The notes under the pieces are model-generated. The model did not search any database and had not been told where the DNA came from. It saw only the letters and a list, made by a program, of their open reading frames with translations. A stretch of DNA of 32,803 bases from Myxococcales bacterium (GTDB taxonomy: Bacteria; Myxococcota_A; Polyangia; Polyangiales; Polyangiaceae). The stretch is taken from NCBI GenBank assembly GCA_016212965.1, contig JACRDA010000296.1:1-32803 (forward strand), in the 5' to 3' direction. Shown in pieces: positions 18,238 through 26,096 of this stretch (the first letter of the stretch is position 1; every line of letters begins with the position of its first letter). The position numbers and the translations under genes are program-made.

Positions 18238-19386
18238 CTACTTGGGCCCCCCCTCGGTGCGGATGAACTGCACGCGGCGGTTGATGGCGCGGTTTCGCTC
18301 GTTGTCGTTGGGCACGAGCGGAATCTCCAGGCCGTAGCCCTTGGCGACGAGCCGGCCGGCGTCGATGCCCTTGCTCGTCAGGTACTTCACGACCGAGCCC
18401 GCGCGGTCCTGGCTGAGGCGCTTGTTGTAGACGGCGGAGCCCTGGTTGTCCGTGTGGCCCTGCACCTCGAGCTTCACGGTCGGGTTCTTCTTCAAGATGT
18501 CGGTCACGGCGTCGAGCACGGGGTAGCTCTCGGGCCGGATCGTCGACTTGTCGAACGCGAAGTGGATCTGCTGGGTGATCTTGATCTCGGTCGCCGTGAT
18601 GACGGCGAGCGTCGGCTTCTGCGGACAGCCGGGCTTGGGCCCGTCCTTGACGCCGGGGATGTTCGGACACTCGTCCTTGAGATCCGGCACGGTGTCGCCG
18701 TCGTTGTCGTCCTCGGGACAGCCGTCGGCGTCGTTGAAGCCGTCCGGATCCTCCGGGTTGTCCTTGCAGGCGCCCGCCTGGCCGTCGACGTCGTCGATGA
18801 CGTCGTCGAGATCGTTGTCGACGTCCGGGCAGCCGTCCTCGTCGAGGTAATTGTCCTTGTCCTCGGCGAGCAGTGGGCAGGCGTCCTTCGAGTCGGCGAG
18901 GCCGTCGGCGTCGGAGTCGGGGTCGTCCGGGCAACCGTCCTCGTCCTTGAAGCCGTTGTAGTTCTCGGGGTCGTTCGGACAGCCGTCGGAGTTGTCGAGG
19001 TAGCCGTCGCCGTCCTTGTCGCCGATCTTCGGCACGGGCGGCGGCAGCGGCTTCGGCTCCTCGGCGGCGAAGCGGCGCTCTGCGCAGTAGCCCGGCGGCG
19101 ACAGGTCGTACGCGGCCTGCGCGTTGGCCCGGGCGATCTGCATGTGGTCCTCGGCGCGGAAGAGGTCCGCCTGGTCGATCTCGACGCCGGCGAACTCGGC
19201 GTGGGCGCGCCCGAGCGCGAGCTCGCGGGGAGCGCAGCGCTTGGCGCCGTTCTGCTCGGCCTGATTGAGGAGCTTGTCGAGGCCCTCGATCTCGCCGCGC
19301 AGCATGGGGACCTTCGAGCACGCCGCCGCCGGCGCGACCGCGGCGGCTGCCACCAGGAGAAACAGCCACGAGCTCGCGCGGCTCAT
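18238..19386 (-). CDS. OmpA-domain protein with thrombospondin type 3 calcium repeats
   Basis: The 382-residue product should tether the outer membrane to peptidoglycan. The signal is MSRASSWLFLLVAAAAVAPA followed by AAC, a possible lipobox with Cys23. Residues 24-105 are helical and resemble DUF4398. Residues 121-245 hold several thrombospondin type 3 repeats, with calcium ligands in DKDGDGYLDNSDGCPND, DSDADGLADSKDACP and DNDGDTVPD. The OmpA domain is at 265-380, with QGHTDNQG (Asp313) and LSQDRA (Arg328), the residues that hold diaminopimelate in the family. The start overlaps the stop of the upstream gene as ATGA, so translation is probably coupled. A longer upstream frame overlaps that gene and is rejected. 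Confidence 0.93.
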   Translation of the reverse strand: MSRASSWLFLLVAAAAVAPAAACSKVPMLRGEIEGLDKLLNQAEQNGAKRCAPRELALGRAHAEFAGVEIDQADLFRAEDHMQIARANAQAAYDLSPPGYCAERRFAAEEPKPLPPPVPKIGDKDGDGYLDNSDGCPNDPENYNGFKDEDGCPDDPDSDADGLADSKDACPLLAEDKDNYLDEDGCPDVDNDLDDVIDDVDGQAGACKDNPEDPDGFNDADGCPEDDNDGDTVPDLKDECPNIPGVKDGPKPGCPQKPTLAVITATEIKITQQIHFAFDKSTIRPESYPVLDAVTDILKKNPTVKLEVQGHTDNQGSAVYNKRLSQDRAGSVVKYLTSKGIDAGRLVAKGYGLEIPLVPNDNERNRAINRRVQFIRTEGGPK

Positions 19387-19721
19387 CGGCCCGAGCCCTC
19401 GTGTGCGGCGCGCGACAGCTCGATGGCCTTGTCGGCGAAGTCGCCCGCCCGGCCGGCGAAGTCGACCGCGTCGCCGTACTCGGCGGTCGCGGCCTCTTCC
19501 ATCGCCTTTTCGAGGTAGGCCTTGCCCGAGTAGTACTCGTAGGGGGCGAGCTCGTCCGCCTTGAGCGTCTTGGCCTGCTCGAGGTCTCCCGCGGCGACGT
19601 TCGCCTTGGCGGCGTAGAGCACGCCGCAACCGGCGGTGCTCCCGCCCGCGAGCGCAATGACGACGAGCGCGAGCGACGCGGAGGCTCGCGAAAGCTGGCC
19701 GTGGGACGCCGGTGTCTTCAC
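19383..19721 (-). CDS. Small DUF4398-type lipoprotein
   Basis: The 112-residue product starts at GTG 19719-19721 with a GAGGAA ribosome site at 19728-19733. The N-terminus is a lipoprotein signal with lipobox STAGC. The mature part is helical, with YEYYSGKAYLEKAMEEAATAEYG and FAGRAGDFADKAIEL, the pattern of DUF4398 proteins that accompany OmpA-like proteins. The next gene starts within its stop codon. The promoter at 19812-19841 should drive both. The pair probably works together in the envelope. Confidence 0.85.
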   Translation of the reverse strand: MKTPASHGQLSRASASLALVVIALAGGSTAGCGVLYAAKANVAAGDLEQAKTLKADELAPYEYYSGKAYLEKAMEEAATAEYGDAVDFAGRAGDFADKAIELSRAAHEGSGR

Positions 19722-19811
19722 GTGTAGTTCCTCATGAGCTGCGTCGCGGCGGTCGTGACGAGCGCACACGCGGTGCGTCGAGGCGCCCACAACGGGCGGA
19801 GCTTGTTTCGG

Positions 19812-19841
19812 ACGCTACCAAGCGCCGCCAGAGGGCGTCAA
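19812..19841 (-). promoter_or_regulatory. Promoter of the DUF4398/OmpA operon
   Basis: On the minus strand TTGACG (19836-19841) is followed after 18 bases by TAGCGT (19812-19817). The same -10 hexamer occurs in the lexA promoter. The leader to the GTG would be about 85 bases. Confidence 0.6.
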
Positions 19842-19943
19842 TCGGCACTTGGTCCCCGGCCCGATCCGGTGCGGGCGGCGGCCCCGAGGTCGGCGCGCTC
19901 GGCACGGTGCCGCGGTCGCCGCCACGCGCTCGGCCGGGGCGCG

Positions 19944-20585
19944 TCACACGCGCCGGAACACGCCCACCACGACACCGAGCAGCATCGTGGGCTTGAAGTC
20001 GACGGCCCGCACCAGGATGGGTGCCATGGCGCGGTTCTCGGGCTGGAAGCGCACATAGTCGCGCTCCGGGAAGTAGCGTTTGACGGTGGCCTCGTCGCCG
20101 ATGAGGGCGACGACGATCTCGCCACGCTGGGCCGTCTGCTGCTTGCGCACGAAGACGTAGTCGCCGTTCACGATGCCGGCGTCGACCATGGAGTCGCCGG
20201 TCACGCGCAGCCCGAAGATCTCACCCGAGCGCGGCAGCAGCGCGTCGTCGAGCCGCACCGTGTCGATGAGGTGCTCCTCGGCGTAGAGCGGCAGGCCCGC
20301 GGCGACGCGCCCGAGGATGGGCACGTCGCGCCAGCCCGCGGCCACGTCGTCGTGCTTCGGTGCGGCGACCTCCAGGTCGCGCGGCCGGAGCGCGCGGCTC
20401 TTCATGTCCTCGCGCGTCAGGTAGCCCTTGCGCTCGAGGGCGCGGAGGTGGTCGTTGACCCCGTTGGTCGAGCGGATGCCCATGTGAGCGCCGATCTCGC
20501 GCAACGTCGGCGGGTAGCCGCGGTCCGTGATGGAGCTCCGGATGAAGCTCAGCACCTGTTCCTGGCGTGACGTCAACCCCTGCAT
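19944..20585 (-). CDS. lexA: LexA repressor, SOS regulator
   Basis: LexA represses DNA-damage genes and cuts itself when RecA is active. The 213-residue product starts [19 protein letters not shown], aligned residue for residue with the start of other LexA proteins, so the longer upstream frame is rejected. The N-terminal winged helix has [31 protein letters not shown] split over residues 26-56. The cleavage site is Ala96-Gly97 in RVAAGLP. The catalytic pair is Ser132 ([10 protein letters not shown]) and Lys169 (DEATVKRY). All features of an active repressor are present. Its promoter lies immediately upstream with a GTTCAG half-site between the hexamers. Confidence 0.97.
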   Translation of the reverse strand: MQGLTSRQEQVLSFIRSSITDRGYPPTLREIGAHMGIRSTNGVNDHLRALERKGYLTREDMKSRALRPRDLEVAAPKHDDVAAGWRDVPILGRVAAGLPLYAEEHLIDTVRLDDALLPRSGEIFGLRVTGDSMVDAGIVNGDYVFVRKQQTAQRGEIVVALIGDEATVKRYFPERDYVRFQPENRAMAPILVRAVDFKPTMLLGVVVGVFRRV

Positions 20586-20592
20586 GATTCCC

Positions 20593-20621
20593 ACGCTACT
20601 GAACATGTGGGGGGATGTCAA
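20593..20621 (-). promoter_or_regulatory. lexA promoter with a probable LexA half-site
   Basis: On the minus strand TTGACA (20616-20621) and TAGCGT (20593-20598) are separated by 17 bases. The spacer contains ACATGTTCAG; GTTCAG is the conserved half of LexA boxes described for Myxococcus. Binding there would block the polymerase, giving autorepression. The -10 element ends seven bases before the ATG, so the mRNA would have almost no leader. Confidence 0.6.
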
Positions 20622-20853
20622 ACGTGTGGCAGAAAAGGCTTACCGGGGGGCGGCAGGTGGGGTAGGTGGCGGCGGCGCATGGGCGGGTGGGCCCGGTCGC
20701 GAGCGCCGGCCCGCCGCGCCGTTCGCGCCGAGGGTTCGCGTGACGGCTCAGCGTTCGCGGCCCGCTCATCCGTTCAGGCTCGAACCGGGGGCGTGTGCGC
20801 AGTCGGGCGCCGTCCGTTCCCTGCGCATGCGGCTCCGAGGCGACCGACGACCG

Positions 20854-21324
20854 CTAGAACTTCGAGCTCACCGAGAGGAACGTGAGCTTGTCGTTCGTCT
20901 CGCGCAGGCGCGCCGTCAGGATGCGCACCATGCTCCAGAGCACCTCGTAGGCGAGGTCCTTGTGCAGGAACAAGAGGTCCTCGAACGCCTCGCGGCTGAT
21001 GACGAGCAGCTCGCACGTCTCGTGGACGCGCGCGTCCGCCGAGCGCGGCGACTCGTCGATGAGTGCCATCTCGCCGAAGATCGCCCCAGGGCTGAGGATG
21101 GCGAGCGCTTCCTCGCCCATGCCCGGCACCTCGCGGCTGATGCGCACGCGCCCGCGCACGATGATGTAGAGCTTGTCGCCCACGTCCCCGTGCTCGAAGA
21201 CCTTGGTGCCGAGGTGGTGGGTCTCCTCGGTCGCAACGCGCGCCACGAGATCGAGCGCCGCCGGGCTGAGGCCGGCGAACAGCGGGACCTTGGCGAGGTG
21301 CTCGGTTCTTTCGAGGATGTCCAC
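20854..21324 (-). CDS. Lone cyclic-nucleotide-binding domain protein
   Basis: The product is a single CRP-type cyclic-nucleotide-binding domain of 156 residues with no DNA-binding part. The phosphate-binding cassette is FGEMALIDESPRSADARV at 83-100, with Glu85 and Arg94, the residues that hold the ribose and phosphate in cAMP/cGMP-binding members. It ends with a helix that could pack on a partner. The GTG at 21322-21324 is my best start; the upstream frame is open but reads through the end of the TonB-like gene. A TAGACT hexamer (21339-21344) 14 bases upstream may be its own -10 element. It lies 65 bases after the TonB-like gene, so it could link that module to second-messenger signalling. 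Confidence 0.85.
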   Translation of the reverse strand: MDILERTEHLAKVPLFAGLSPAALDLVARVATEETHHLGTKVFEHGDVGDKLYIIVRGRVRISREVPGMGEEALAILSPGAIFGEMALIDESPRSADARVHETCELLVISREAFEDLLFLHKDLAYEVLWSMVRILTARLRETNDKLTFLSVSSKF

Positions 21325-21338
21325 TTGGCGACCGCCGG

Positions 21339-21344
21339 AGTCTA
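21339..21344 (-). promoter_or_regulatory. Candidate -10 element for the cyclic-nucleotide-binding gene
   Basis: TAGACT on the minus strand lies 14 bases before the GTG. A TTGTCC about 19 bases further upstream is only a fair -35 with long spacing. Confidence 0.3.
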
Positions 21345-21389
21345 GCCGAAGCGGACCGCCCGGGGACAATTCCACGCGTCGGGCGCCCG

Positions 21390-22373
21390 TCAGCGCCGGA
21401 ACGTGACGTTGATCGGCGGCGTCGTGGAGGTGATCGGCTGGCCGTCGGCGTCGAGTGCGGGGCTGTAGCGGCGCGCCATCGCGCACTGCTGGGCGGCGCG
21501 TCCGAAGCCGTAGCCGGGGTCGTTGACGATGCGCGCAGCCGAGGCGCCGCCGCTCGCGGAGACCGTGACCACGACCGTGGCCGTCGCGCGGTTGATCTGC
21601 TCGGCGTCGGCCTCGGGCGGGAAGGGGCAGCTCCACGAGCGCGAGCCGACGAGGTCGGCGGCGCGGGAACGGTTCACCTTGGGCGCGGGCGGCGGAGGGG
21701 CCGGCGCGGGGCCCTTGCCCGTCCCGCCCGGAACGCCGTCCTTGCGCGCGTTCGGGTCGTAGGTCGGTGCCGTGCCCGTGCCGCCCGGCGTCACGTACCC
21801 GAAGGTGCCCTCGCCCTCGCCGCTCACCATCTCGTCCGTCATGTCCGCGTAGGGCGAGTCGTCCGCCGCGGTCAGGATCTTGGGGGCGTCCGGGGCGGCG
21901 GCGGCCGGCTGCTCCTTGGGCTCGTCGTAGATGTCCTTCGGCGGTGGTGGCGGCACGTTCGGAGGCGGCGGCGGGGGCTCCGGGGCGGTGGGCTCCGGCG
22001 GCGGGGGAGGCGGCAGCTCCTCCTCCTTGGGCTCGGGCGGTTTCTTCTCCTCGTCGAGGTCGATATCGAACTGCTTGACGAAGTCCTTCATCGCGCCGCG
22101 CATCTGCTCGGCGGACGCCAGGATCTCGAGGTGGCTCACGGCGGCGCGCGCCGAGGCCGAGCCGTGCGTGAGCAAGGCGCCGAGGATGCCGATGACGAGG
22201 CCGACCCGCGTGGTCTTCACGCCGAGGCGGCGCACCGGCGCGAGCACGTCCGGGCCCGGCGCCTCGGTGGGTGCCGCGAGCGCGAACGCGGCCCCGTCCC
22301 CCGCGGCGGTCGTGTCGACGCCGAGGCCGGCCTCGTGGGCCGGGGCGTCGTACAGGTCGGAGCGGGGGCTCAT
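21390..22373 (-). CDS. TonB-like energy transducer
   Basis: The 327-residue product has the TonB layout: a cytoplasmic Ala-rich start, one membrane segment at about 55-68 (VGLVIGILGALL), a Pro/Glu/Lys-rich span at about 110-150 (with PPPPPPEP and PPPPPNVPPPPP), and a C-terminal TonB-type domain with TATVVVTVSASGGASAARIV and a final PPINVTFRR. The N-terminal cytoplasmic part is longer than in classical TonB. Its ATG is six bases after the exbD stop. It would carry energy from ExbB/ExbD to the outer membrane. It could also be a gliding- or Tol-type transducer; no receptor is nearby to tell. Confidence 0.85.
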   Translation of the reverse strand: MSPRSDLYDAPAHEAGLGVDTTAAGDGAAFALAAPTEAPGPDVLAPVRRLGVKTTRVGLVIGILGALLTHGSASARAAVSHLEILASAEQMRGAMKDFVKQFDIDLDEEKKPPEPKEEELPPPPPPEPTAPEPPPPPPNVPPPPPKDIYDEPKEQPAAAAPDAPKILTAADDSPYADMTDEMVSGEGEGTFGYVTPGGTGTAPTYDPNARKDGVPGGTGKGPAPAPPPPAPKVNRSRAADLVGSRSWSCPFPPEADAEQINRATATVVVTVSASGGASAARIVNDPGYGFGRAAQQCAMARRYSPALDADGQPITSTTPPINVTFRR

Positions 22374-22379
22374 GGCGCG

Positions 22380-22859
22380 CTAGTTCTCCTCCTTCTTCGG
22401 GGCCACGGGCTTCGGGGCCTCGGGGCCCGGCAGCACGGCGCCGGGCTCGGCCGCGACGGGCGTGATGCCGAAGGCGATCTTGGTGACGCCCGCCTGGCGC
22501 AGAAGATCCAGCACGCGCATGATCTTGCCGTGGGGGACGGTGTTCTCGGCGCGGATCACGGCCTTGAGCTCCTTGTTGCGCTCGAGCGCCTCCTTGGCTC
22601 GGTCGAGCACGTCCGTGTCGGCGGCGATGGCCTTGCCGTCGATCGTGACCGCGCCCGAGGTCCGCACCTCGATGCCGAACACGAGCTGCACCTGCTGTCC
22701 GGTGGCGGCCTTGGGCAGCTCGAGCGGCAGGGCCTGCGAGACGATGATCTTCGCCGTCACCATCATGATGATGAGCAGGACCAGCGTGATGTCAACGAGC
22801 GGCGTGACGTTGATGCCGGTGACCGTGCCGTCGTCCTCGTCGCGAGCACCGCCGGCCAT
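22380..22859 (-). CDS. exbD: ExbD/TolR biopolymer transport protein
   Basis: The 159-residue product has one N-terminal membrane segment with the essential Asp: NVTPLVDITLVLLIIMMV, Asp23. The periplasmic part follows, with RAENTVPHGKIMRVLDLLR typical of the family. The tail is Pro/Lys/Glu-rich. The start overlaps the exbB stop in TGATG, which implies coupled translation. It forms the ion channel with ExbB/TolQ. Confidence 0.93.
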   Translation of the reverse strand: MAGGARDEDDGTVTGINVTPLVDITLVLLIIMMVTAKIIVSQALPLELPKAATGQQVQLVFGIEVRTSGAVTIDGKAIAADTDVLDRAKEALERNKELKAVIRAENTVPHGKIMRVLDLLRQAGVTKIAFGITPVAAEPGAVLPGPEAPKPVAPKKEEN

Positions 22860-23626
22860 CAGCTTGCCTTGCCCCGGCTGCGATCGCGGGTCCCCTTGCG
22901 CCCGGCGGGCGGCTCGGGCTCGTCGCCGCCGCCGTCGGGCTCGGCGTCGAGCTCCGCGGCGGCAGCGGCCACCGGCTTGCGCTTGAGGTGGGCGAGCAGG
23001 ACGCGCGTGAGCGCTTCGGTGTTGCCGAGCTTGGAGCGGGTCGCGCGCTGGAAGTAGTTGTTGGCCGCGACCGCCGGGATGGCGATGAAGATGCCGATCG
23101 CGGTCGCGACGAGCGCTTCGGCGATGCTGGCCATGACGCTCGGCGGCGCGATGGGCTGGCTCGCCGCCTCCGCGATGGTCGTCTTCGCGCTGACGTCGAG
23201 CGCCTTGAAGGCTCCGACGACGCCGATGACCGTGCCGAAGAGGCCGATGAAGGGCGCGTTGTTGCCGAGCGTCGCGAGGAAGATGAGGCGCTTCTCGAGC
23301 TTCAGGCGCTGCAGCGCGGCCGCACCCTGCATCGCTTCCTCGACGGAGGCGGGGCCGCGGTCGGCGATGCTCAGGCCGGCGAGGACCACGGCGGCCTCGG
23401 CCGAGGGCGAGGCCTGCATCCGCACCTTGGCGGCATCGATCGACTGGTCGAGGGCGGCCTTGAGGTCGCGTGACAGGCGGTTCAGGTCGTCGCGCAGCGT
23501 GAAGAAGAAGTAGGCGCGCTCGAGGATGATCGCCACCGAGACGACGCTGAGCCCGATCATGAGCCACATGACCCACTCGGCGCCGAAGCCGGTCATGATG
23601 CGCTCGAGCCACTTTACGAGATCCAT
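22859..23626 (-). CDS. exbB: ExbB/TolQ proton channel protein
   Basis: The 255-residue product has three membrane segments: about 17-38 (VMWLMIGLSVVSVAIILERAY), and the pair around LGNNAPFIGLFGTVIGVVGAF and EALVATAIGIFIAIPAVAANN that is the hallmark of the MotA/TolQ/ExbB family. The C-terminal 40 residues are charged and low complexity. I chose the ATG at 23624-23626 because it opens directly before the first helix and has a GAAGGGA ribosome site; a longer frame exists upstream. First gene of the exbB-exbD-tonB cluster. Confidence 0.93.
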   Translation of the reverse strand: MDLVKWLERIMTGFGAEWVMWLMIGLSVVSVAIILERAYFFFTLRDDLNRLSRDLKAALDQSIDAAKVRMQASPSAEAAVVLAGLSIADRGPASVEEAMQGAAALQRLKLEKRLIFLATLGNNAPFIGLFGTVIGVVGAFKALDVSAKTTIAEAASQPIAPPSVMASIAEALVATAIGIFIAIPAVAANNYFQRATRSKLGNTEALTRVLLAHLKRKPVAAAAAELDAEPDGGGDEPEPPAGRKGTRDRSRGKAS

Positions 23627-23791
23627 TCCTGTCCCTTCCGAGCGGCGCGCGCTCCCGGCGCGCACCGTGGTCCGTGGTGATGGCCCGGGCGGCCGGACGA
23701 GGTCGTCACGTGCGCCCGAGAGCTCCGTGTCGTCGATAGTGAAGCGCTCCGAGCGCGTCCAGGCACACCCGCACACCCGCCCCGCTCCGCG

Positions 23792-24922
23792 TCACGCCGG
23801 CTCCGTGGGCTCCGCCGGCTCGGTGGGCTCCGTCGGCTCCGCGGGCGCGGAGTCGCCCGAGCCCGCAGCGGGGCGGCGATCGGCGGCGTGGGGGTCGAAC
23901 GGTTCGCATACCTCACCGAGCACGGTCGTGGCGTAACCGCCCTTGGGTAGCACAAACGAGAGCACGAGCCCGTCCGTCCCGGCGGCGGGCAGCTCGGTGC
24001 GGAGGTCCCCGAGCTCGAGCACGAGCGGGCGGCGTGCGCCCTCGCCGAGCTTTCGGTGCGCCTCGAAGAGCGACAGGTCGAGGCCCGAAGCCGCGAGGAC
24101 CTGCCGCTCGAGATCCCCCGGGCGGCCCTCCGGCCACGGCATGCGGGCGCCGACCATGGGGCCGGTCGGCACGAGGTGGCGGGCGCGCAGCGCCTCGAGC
24201 TCGGCCGGGTCGGCGAGCGGCACGCGCACCGTGCCCCCCGACTCGGGGCGGCGCGCCAGATCGCCCGGCAGGAGCGTCGCGAAGGTGCCGTCCGAGACAC
24301 GCGCGTCGAGCACGGCGTTGAAGAGCTCGCTCTGGAGCGCGCTGAAGTAGAGCCGGCGCTCGCGCGGGTCGCGCGGGCCGCGGCTCCGGCCGGAGAGCCA
24401 GGCGCGCGCCCGCTCCGCGTTGTCGCCCCCCCGCCCGAAGCGCTGGGCCCCGAAGTGGTTGGGGATGCCGCGCGCCACCACGTCCGAAAGGGCCGCGGCG
24501 AGCGCGCGTGCGGTCGCGGCGTCGAGTCCGCGCAGGCGGAGCGTGAAGCGGTTGCCCCGGAGGTGGCCCGTGCGGAGCTTGTGCTCGTGGCGCTCGGCGG
24601 CGAGGATCTCGATGCCGTCGAGCGCGACCGCGCGCGCCTCGGCGAGGTCGCGGCCGGCGGGAAAGGGGAAGGACGCCGTCTGGGTCGTGACGGCGTGGCG
24701 GTCCTTCATGCCCGCGTAGCCCGCGTCTCGCTCCGGCACGCCGAGGGCGCGCGCCAGGCGCCGCACCGCCTCGGGCGTCGTGAGGTCCGTCTTTCGGAAG
24801 GTGACGAAAAGGTGCTCCCCCCGACCGCTCGGCGCGTACGCCGGTATTTCCTCGACCACGAAGTCGGCCGGCGTGGAGCGGATGATGGCGCGGGGCAGGG
24901 CGGTGGATGGCGCGGACGACAC
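23792..24922 (-). CDS. truD: tRNA pseudouridine(13) synthase TruD
   Basis: TruD makes pseudouridine at position 13 of tRNA. The 376-residue product has the N-terminal RSTPADFVVEEIPAY and the catalytic AGMKDRHAVTTQ motif with its Asp, followed by the HLRGNRFTLRLRG and GIPNHFGAQRFGRGGDN motifs of the family. The GTG at 24920-24922 is chosen because the homologous part begins about 15 residues later and the far longer upstream frame lies antisense to the FGE-domain gene. The last 25 residues are a low-complexity run of Thr-Glu-Pro and Ala-Glu-Pro triplets. The gene is divergent from the FGE-domain gene. Confidence 0.94.
   Translation of the reverse strand: MSSAPSTALPRAIIRSTPADFVVEEIPAYAPSGRGEHLFVTFRKTDLTTPEAVRRLARALGVPERDAGYAGMKDRHAVTTQTASFPFPAGRDLAEARAVALDGIEILAAERHEHKLRTGHLRGNRFTLRLRGLDAATARALAAALSDVVARGIPNHFGAQRFGRGGDNAERARAWLSGRSRGPRDPRERRLYFSALQSELFNAVLDARVSDGTFATLLPGDLARRPESGGTVRVPLADPAELEALRARHLVPTGPMVGARMPWPEGRPGDLERQVLAASGLDLSLFEAHRKLGEGARRPLVLELGDLRTELPAAGTDGLVLSFVLPKGGYATTVLGEVCEPFDPHAADRRPAAGSGDSAPAEPTEPTEPAEPTEPA
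23797..23850 (-). repeat. 9-base tandem repeat coding the TruD tail
   Basis: Near-identical units of GGCTCCGTG, GGCTCCGCC and GGCTCGGTG in series encode (Thr/Ala)-Glu-Pro repeats at the C-terminus of TruD. Because 9 is a multiple of 3, changes in copy number would keep the frame. Confidence 0.6.
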
Positions 24923-25091
24923 GGAGCGAGGCCTCGTGCCGCCCCGCCGCGTCCGGTGGGCGCGCGGCGCAGGGGCGGCGAGTCCGGATGCTACTACACG
25001 CCGCGGGCTGGCCGTCGCGCGCGGCACGTGCCATGAAGGCGGTCGGCCGCCGGGGCGAACGTGCCGAGGCAGGCCGAGCCGGAGCCCTTCG

Positions 25092-26069
25092 ATGCGTGCG
25101 TTCCGTACCGTGGCGAGCCTGCTGCTCGGCGTCGCGTGCGTCGTGACGGGGCTGCCCGAGGGGCGTGCGCAGCCCGCATCGCCCCCGTCCGCCGCAGGCC
25201 AGAGCGCGAGCCCGACGCCGGGAGCCGGCCCTGCGGCCAAGGCCAGGCCTGGCGCGAAGAAGGCCGCGGCGCCGAGCAAGAAGGGCAAGAGCAAGAGCAA
25301 GAACAAGAGCAAGACGAAGAAGGGCGCGCCGGCCGCAGACGGGGGCGCCACCGCCGGCACGGGCGACCGAGCGGCCGCCGAGCCGGGCGCCGCGGCGGGA
25401 GAGCAGAAGCCGCGCCGCAAGGGCTGCCCCAAGGGCATGGTCTCCGTGCTCGGGGCCTTCTGCATCGACCAGTACGAAGCAGCGACCGTCGAGCTCCTGC
25501 CGGGGGGCAAGGTGAAGGCCCACTCACCCTACGAGCCCGTGGCGGGGCTCGACGTGAAGGCCGTGAGCGCGAAGGGCAAGGTCCCCCAGGGCTACATCAG
25601 CCGCGACGAGGCCGAGCGGGCGTGCAGCCGCGCCGGCAAGCGGCTGTGCCGCGACGACGAGTGGCTGCGGGTGTGCCGCGGCAAGAAGAAGACCGTGTAC
25701 CCCTACGGCGACGCCTGGACCGCGGGCCGGTGCAACGATCAGGGCCGCGCCGGGTTCAACGAGCTCCACGGCGGCCACGGTCAGCCGCCACCCGAGTCGG
25801 CCTACGACTGGGCGAACCTCAACGACCCGCGGCTCAACCAGCTGAAGGGGACCGTCGCGCCCGCCGGCAAGTTCGGCAAGTGCAAGAGCTCCTTCGGCGC
25901 CTACGACATGGTCGGCAACCTGCACGAGTGGACGGCCGCGCCGGCGGGCACGTTCCGCGGCGGCTACTACCTCGACGTGCACCAGAACGGGGACGGATGC
26001 GACTACCGCACGACGGCGCACGACCCGAAGTACCACGACTACTCGACCGGGTTCCGGTGCTGTCTCTGA
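25092..26069 (+). CDS. Exported FGE-sulfatase (SUMF1-like) domain protein
   Basis: The 325-residue product has a signal peptide ending near EGRAQ (about residue 26), then a disordered Ala/Pro/Lys region whose KKGKSKSKNKSKTKKG is strongly basic, and a C-terminal domain of about 215 residues with the formylglycine-generating-enzyme fold: GMVSVLGAFCIDQYEA, GKRLCRDDEWLRVCRG, YPYGDAW, DMVGNLHEWTA and a final YSTGFRCCL. The domain is complete though short. Members include true formylglycine makers and many non-catalytic relatives; the two neighbouring Cys at the end, FRCC, are not clear evidence of either. No sulfatase is nearby. It is divergent from truD and followed by a convergent inverted repeat. 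Confidence 0.88.
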   Translation: MRAFRTVASLLLGVACVVTGLPEGRAQPASPPSAAGQSASPTPGAGPAAKARPGAKKAAAPSKKGKSKSKNKSKTKKGAPAADGGATAGTGDRAAAEPGAAAGEQKPRRKGCPKGMVSVLGAFCIDQYEAATVELLPGGKVKAHSPYEPVAGLDVKAVSAKGKVPQGYISRDEAERACSRAGKRLCRDDEWLRVCRGKKKTVYPYGDAWTAGRCNDQGRAGFNELHGGHGQPPPESAYDWANLNDPRLNQLKGTVAPAGKFGKCKSSFGAYDMVGNLHEWTAAPAGTFRGGYYLDVHQNGDGCDYRTTAHDPKYHDYSTGFRCCL

Positions 26070-26096
26070 GTCGGGTTGCGCGCATGTTCTTCCAGT

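Noticed and set aside
14205..18266. A 1353-codon open frame on the plus strand
   Set aside because: It is antisense to the 1268-residue membrane protein and the composite barrel protein, which have signal peptide, membrane and domain features. Its own translation is low-complexity.
18600..19060. A DNA-level tandem repeat array in the OmpA-domain gene
   Set aside because: The periodicity comes from the protein's calcium-binding repeats; the DNA units are diverged.
20730..20790. GGTTCG and CGAACC that recall a tRNA T-arm
   Set aside because: The spacing does not fit a T-arm and no acceptor stem or anticodon arm can be drawn. The 20622-20853 gap shows nothing else.
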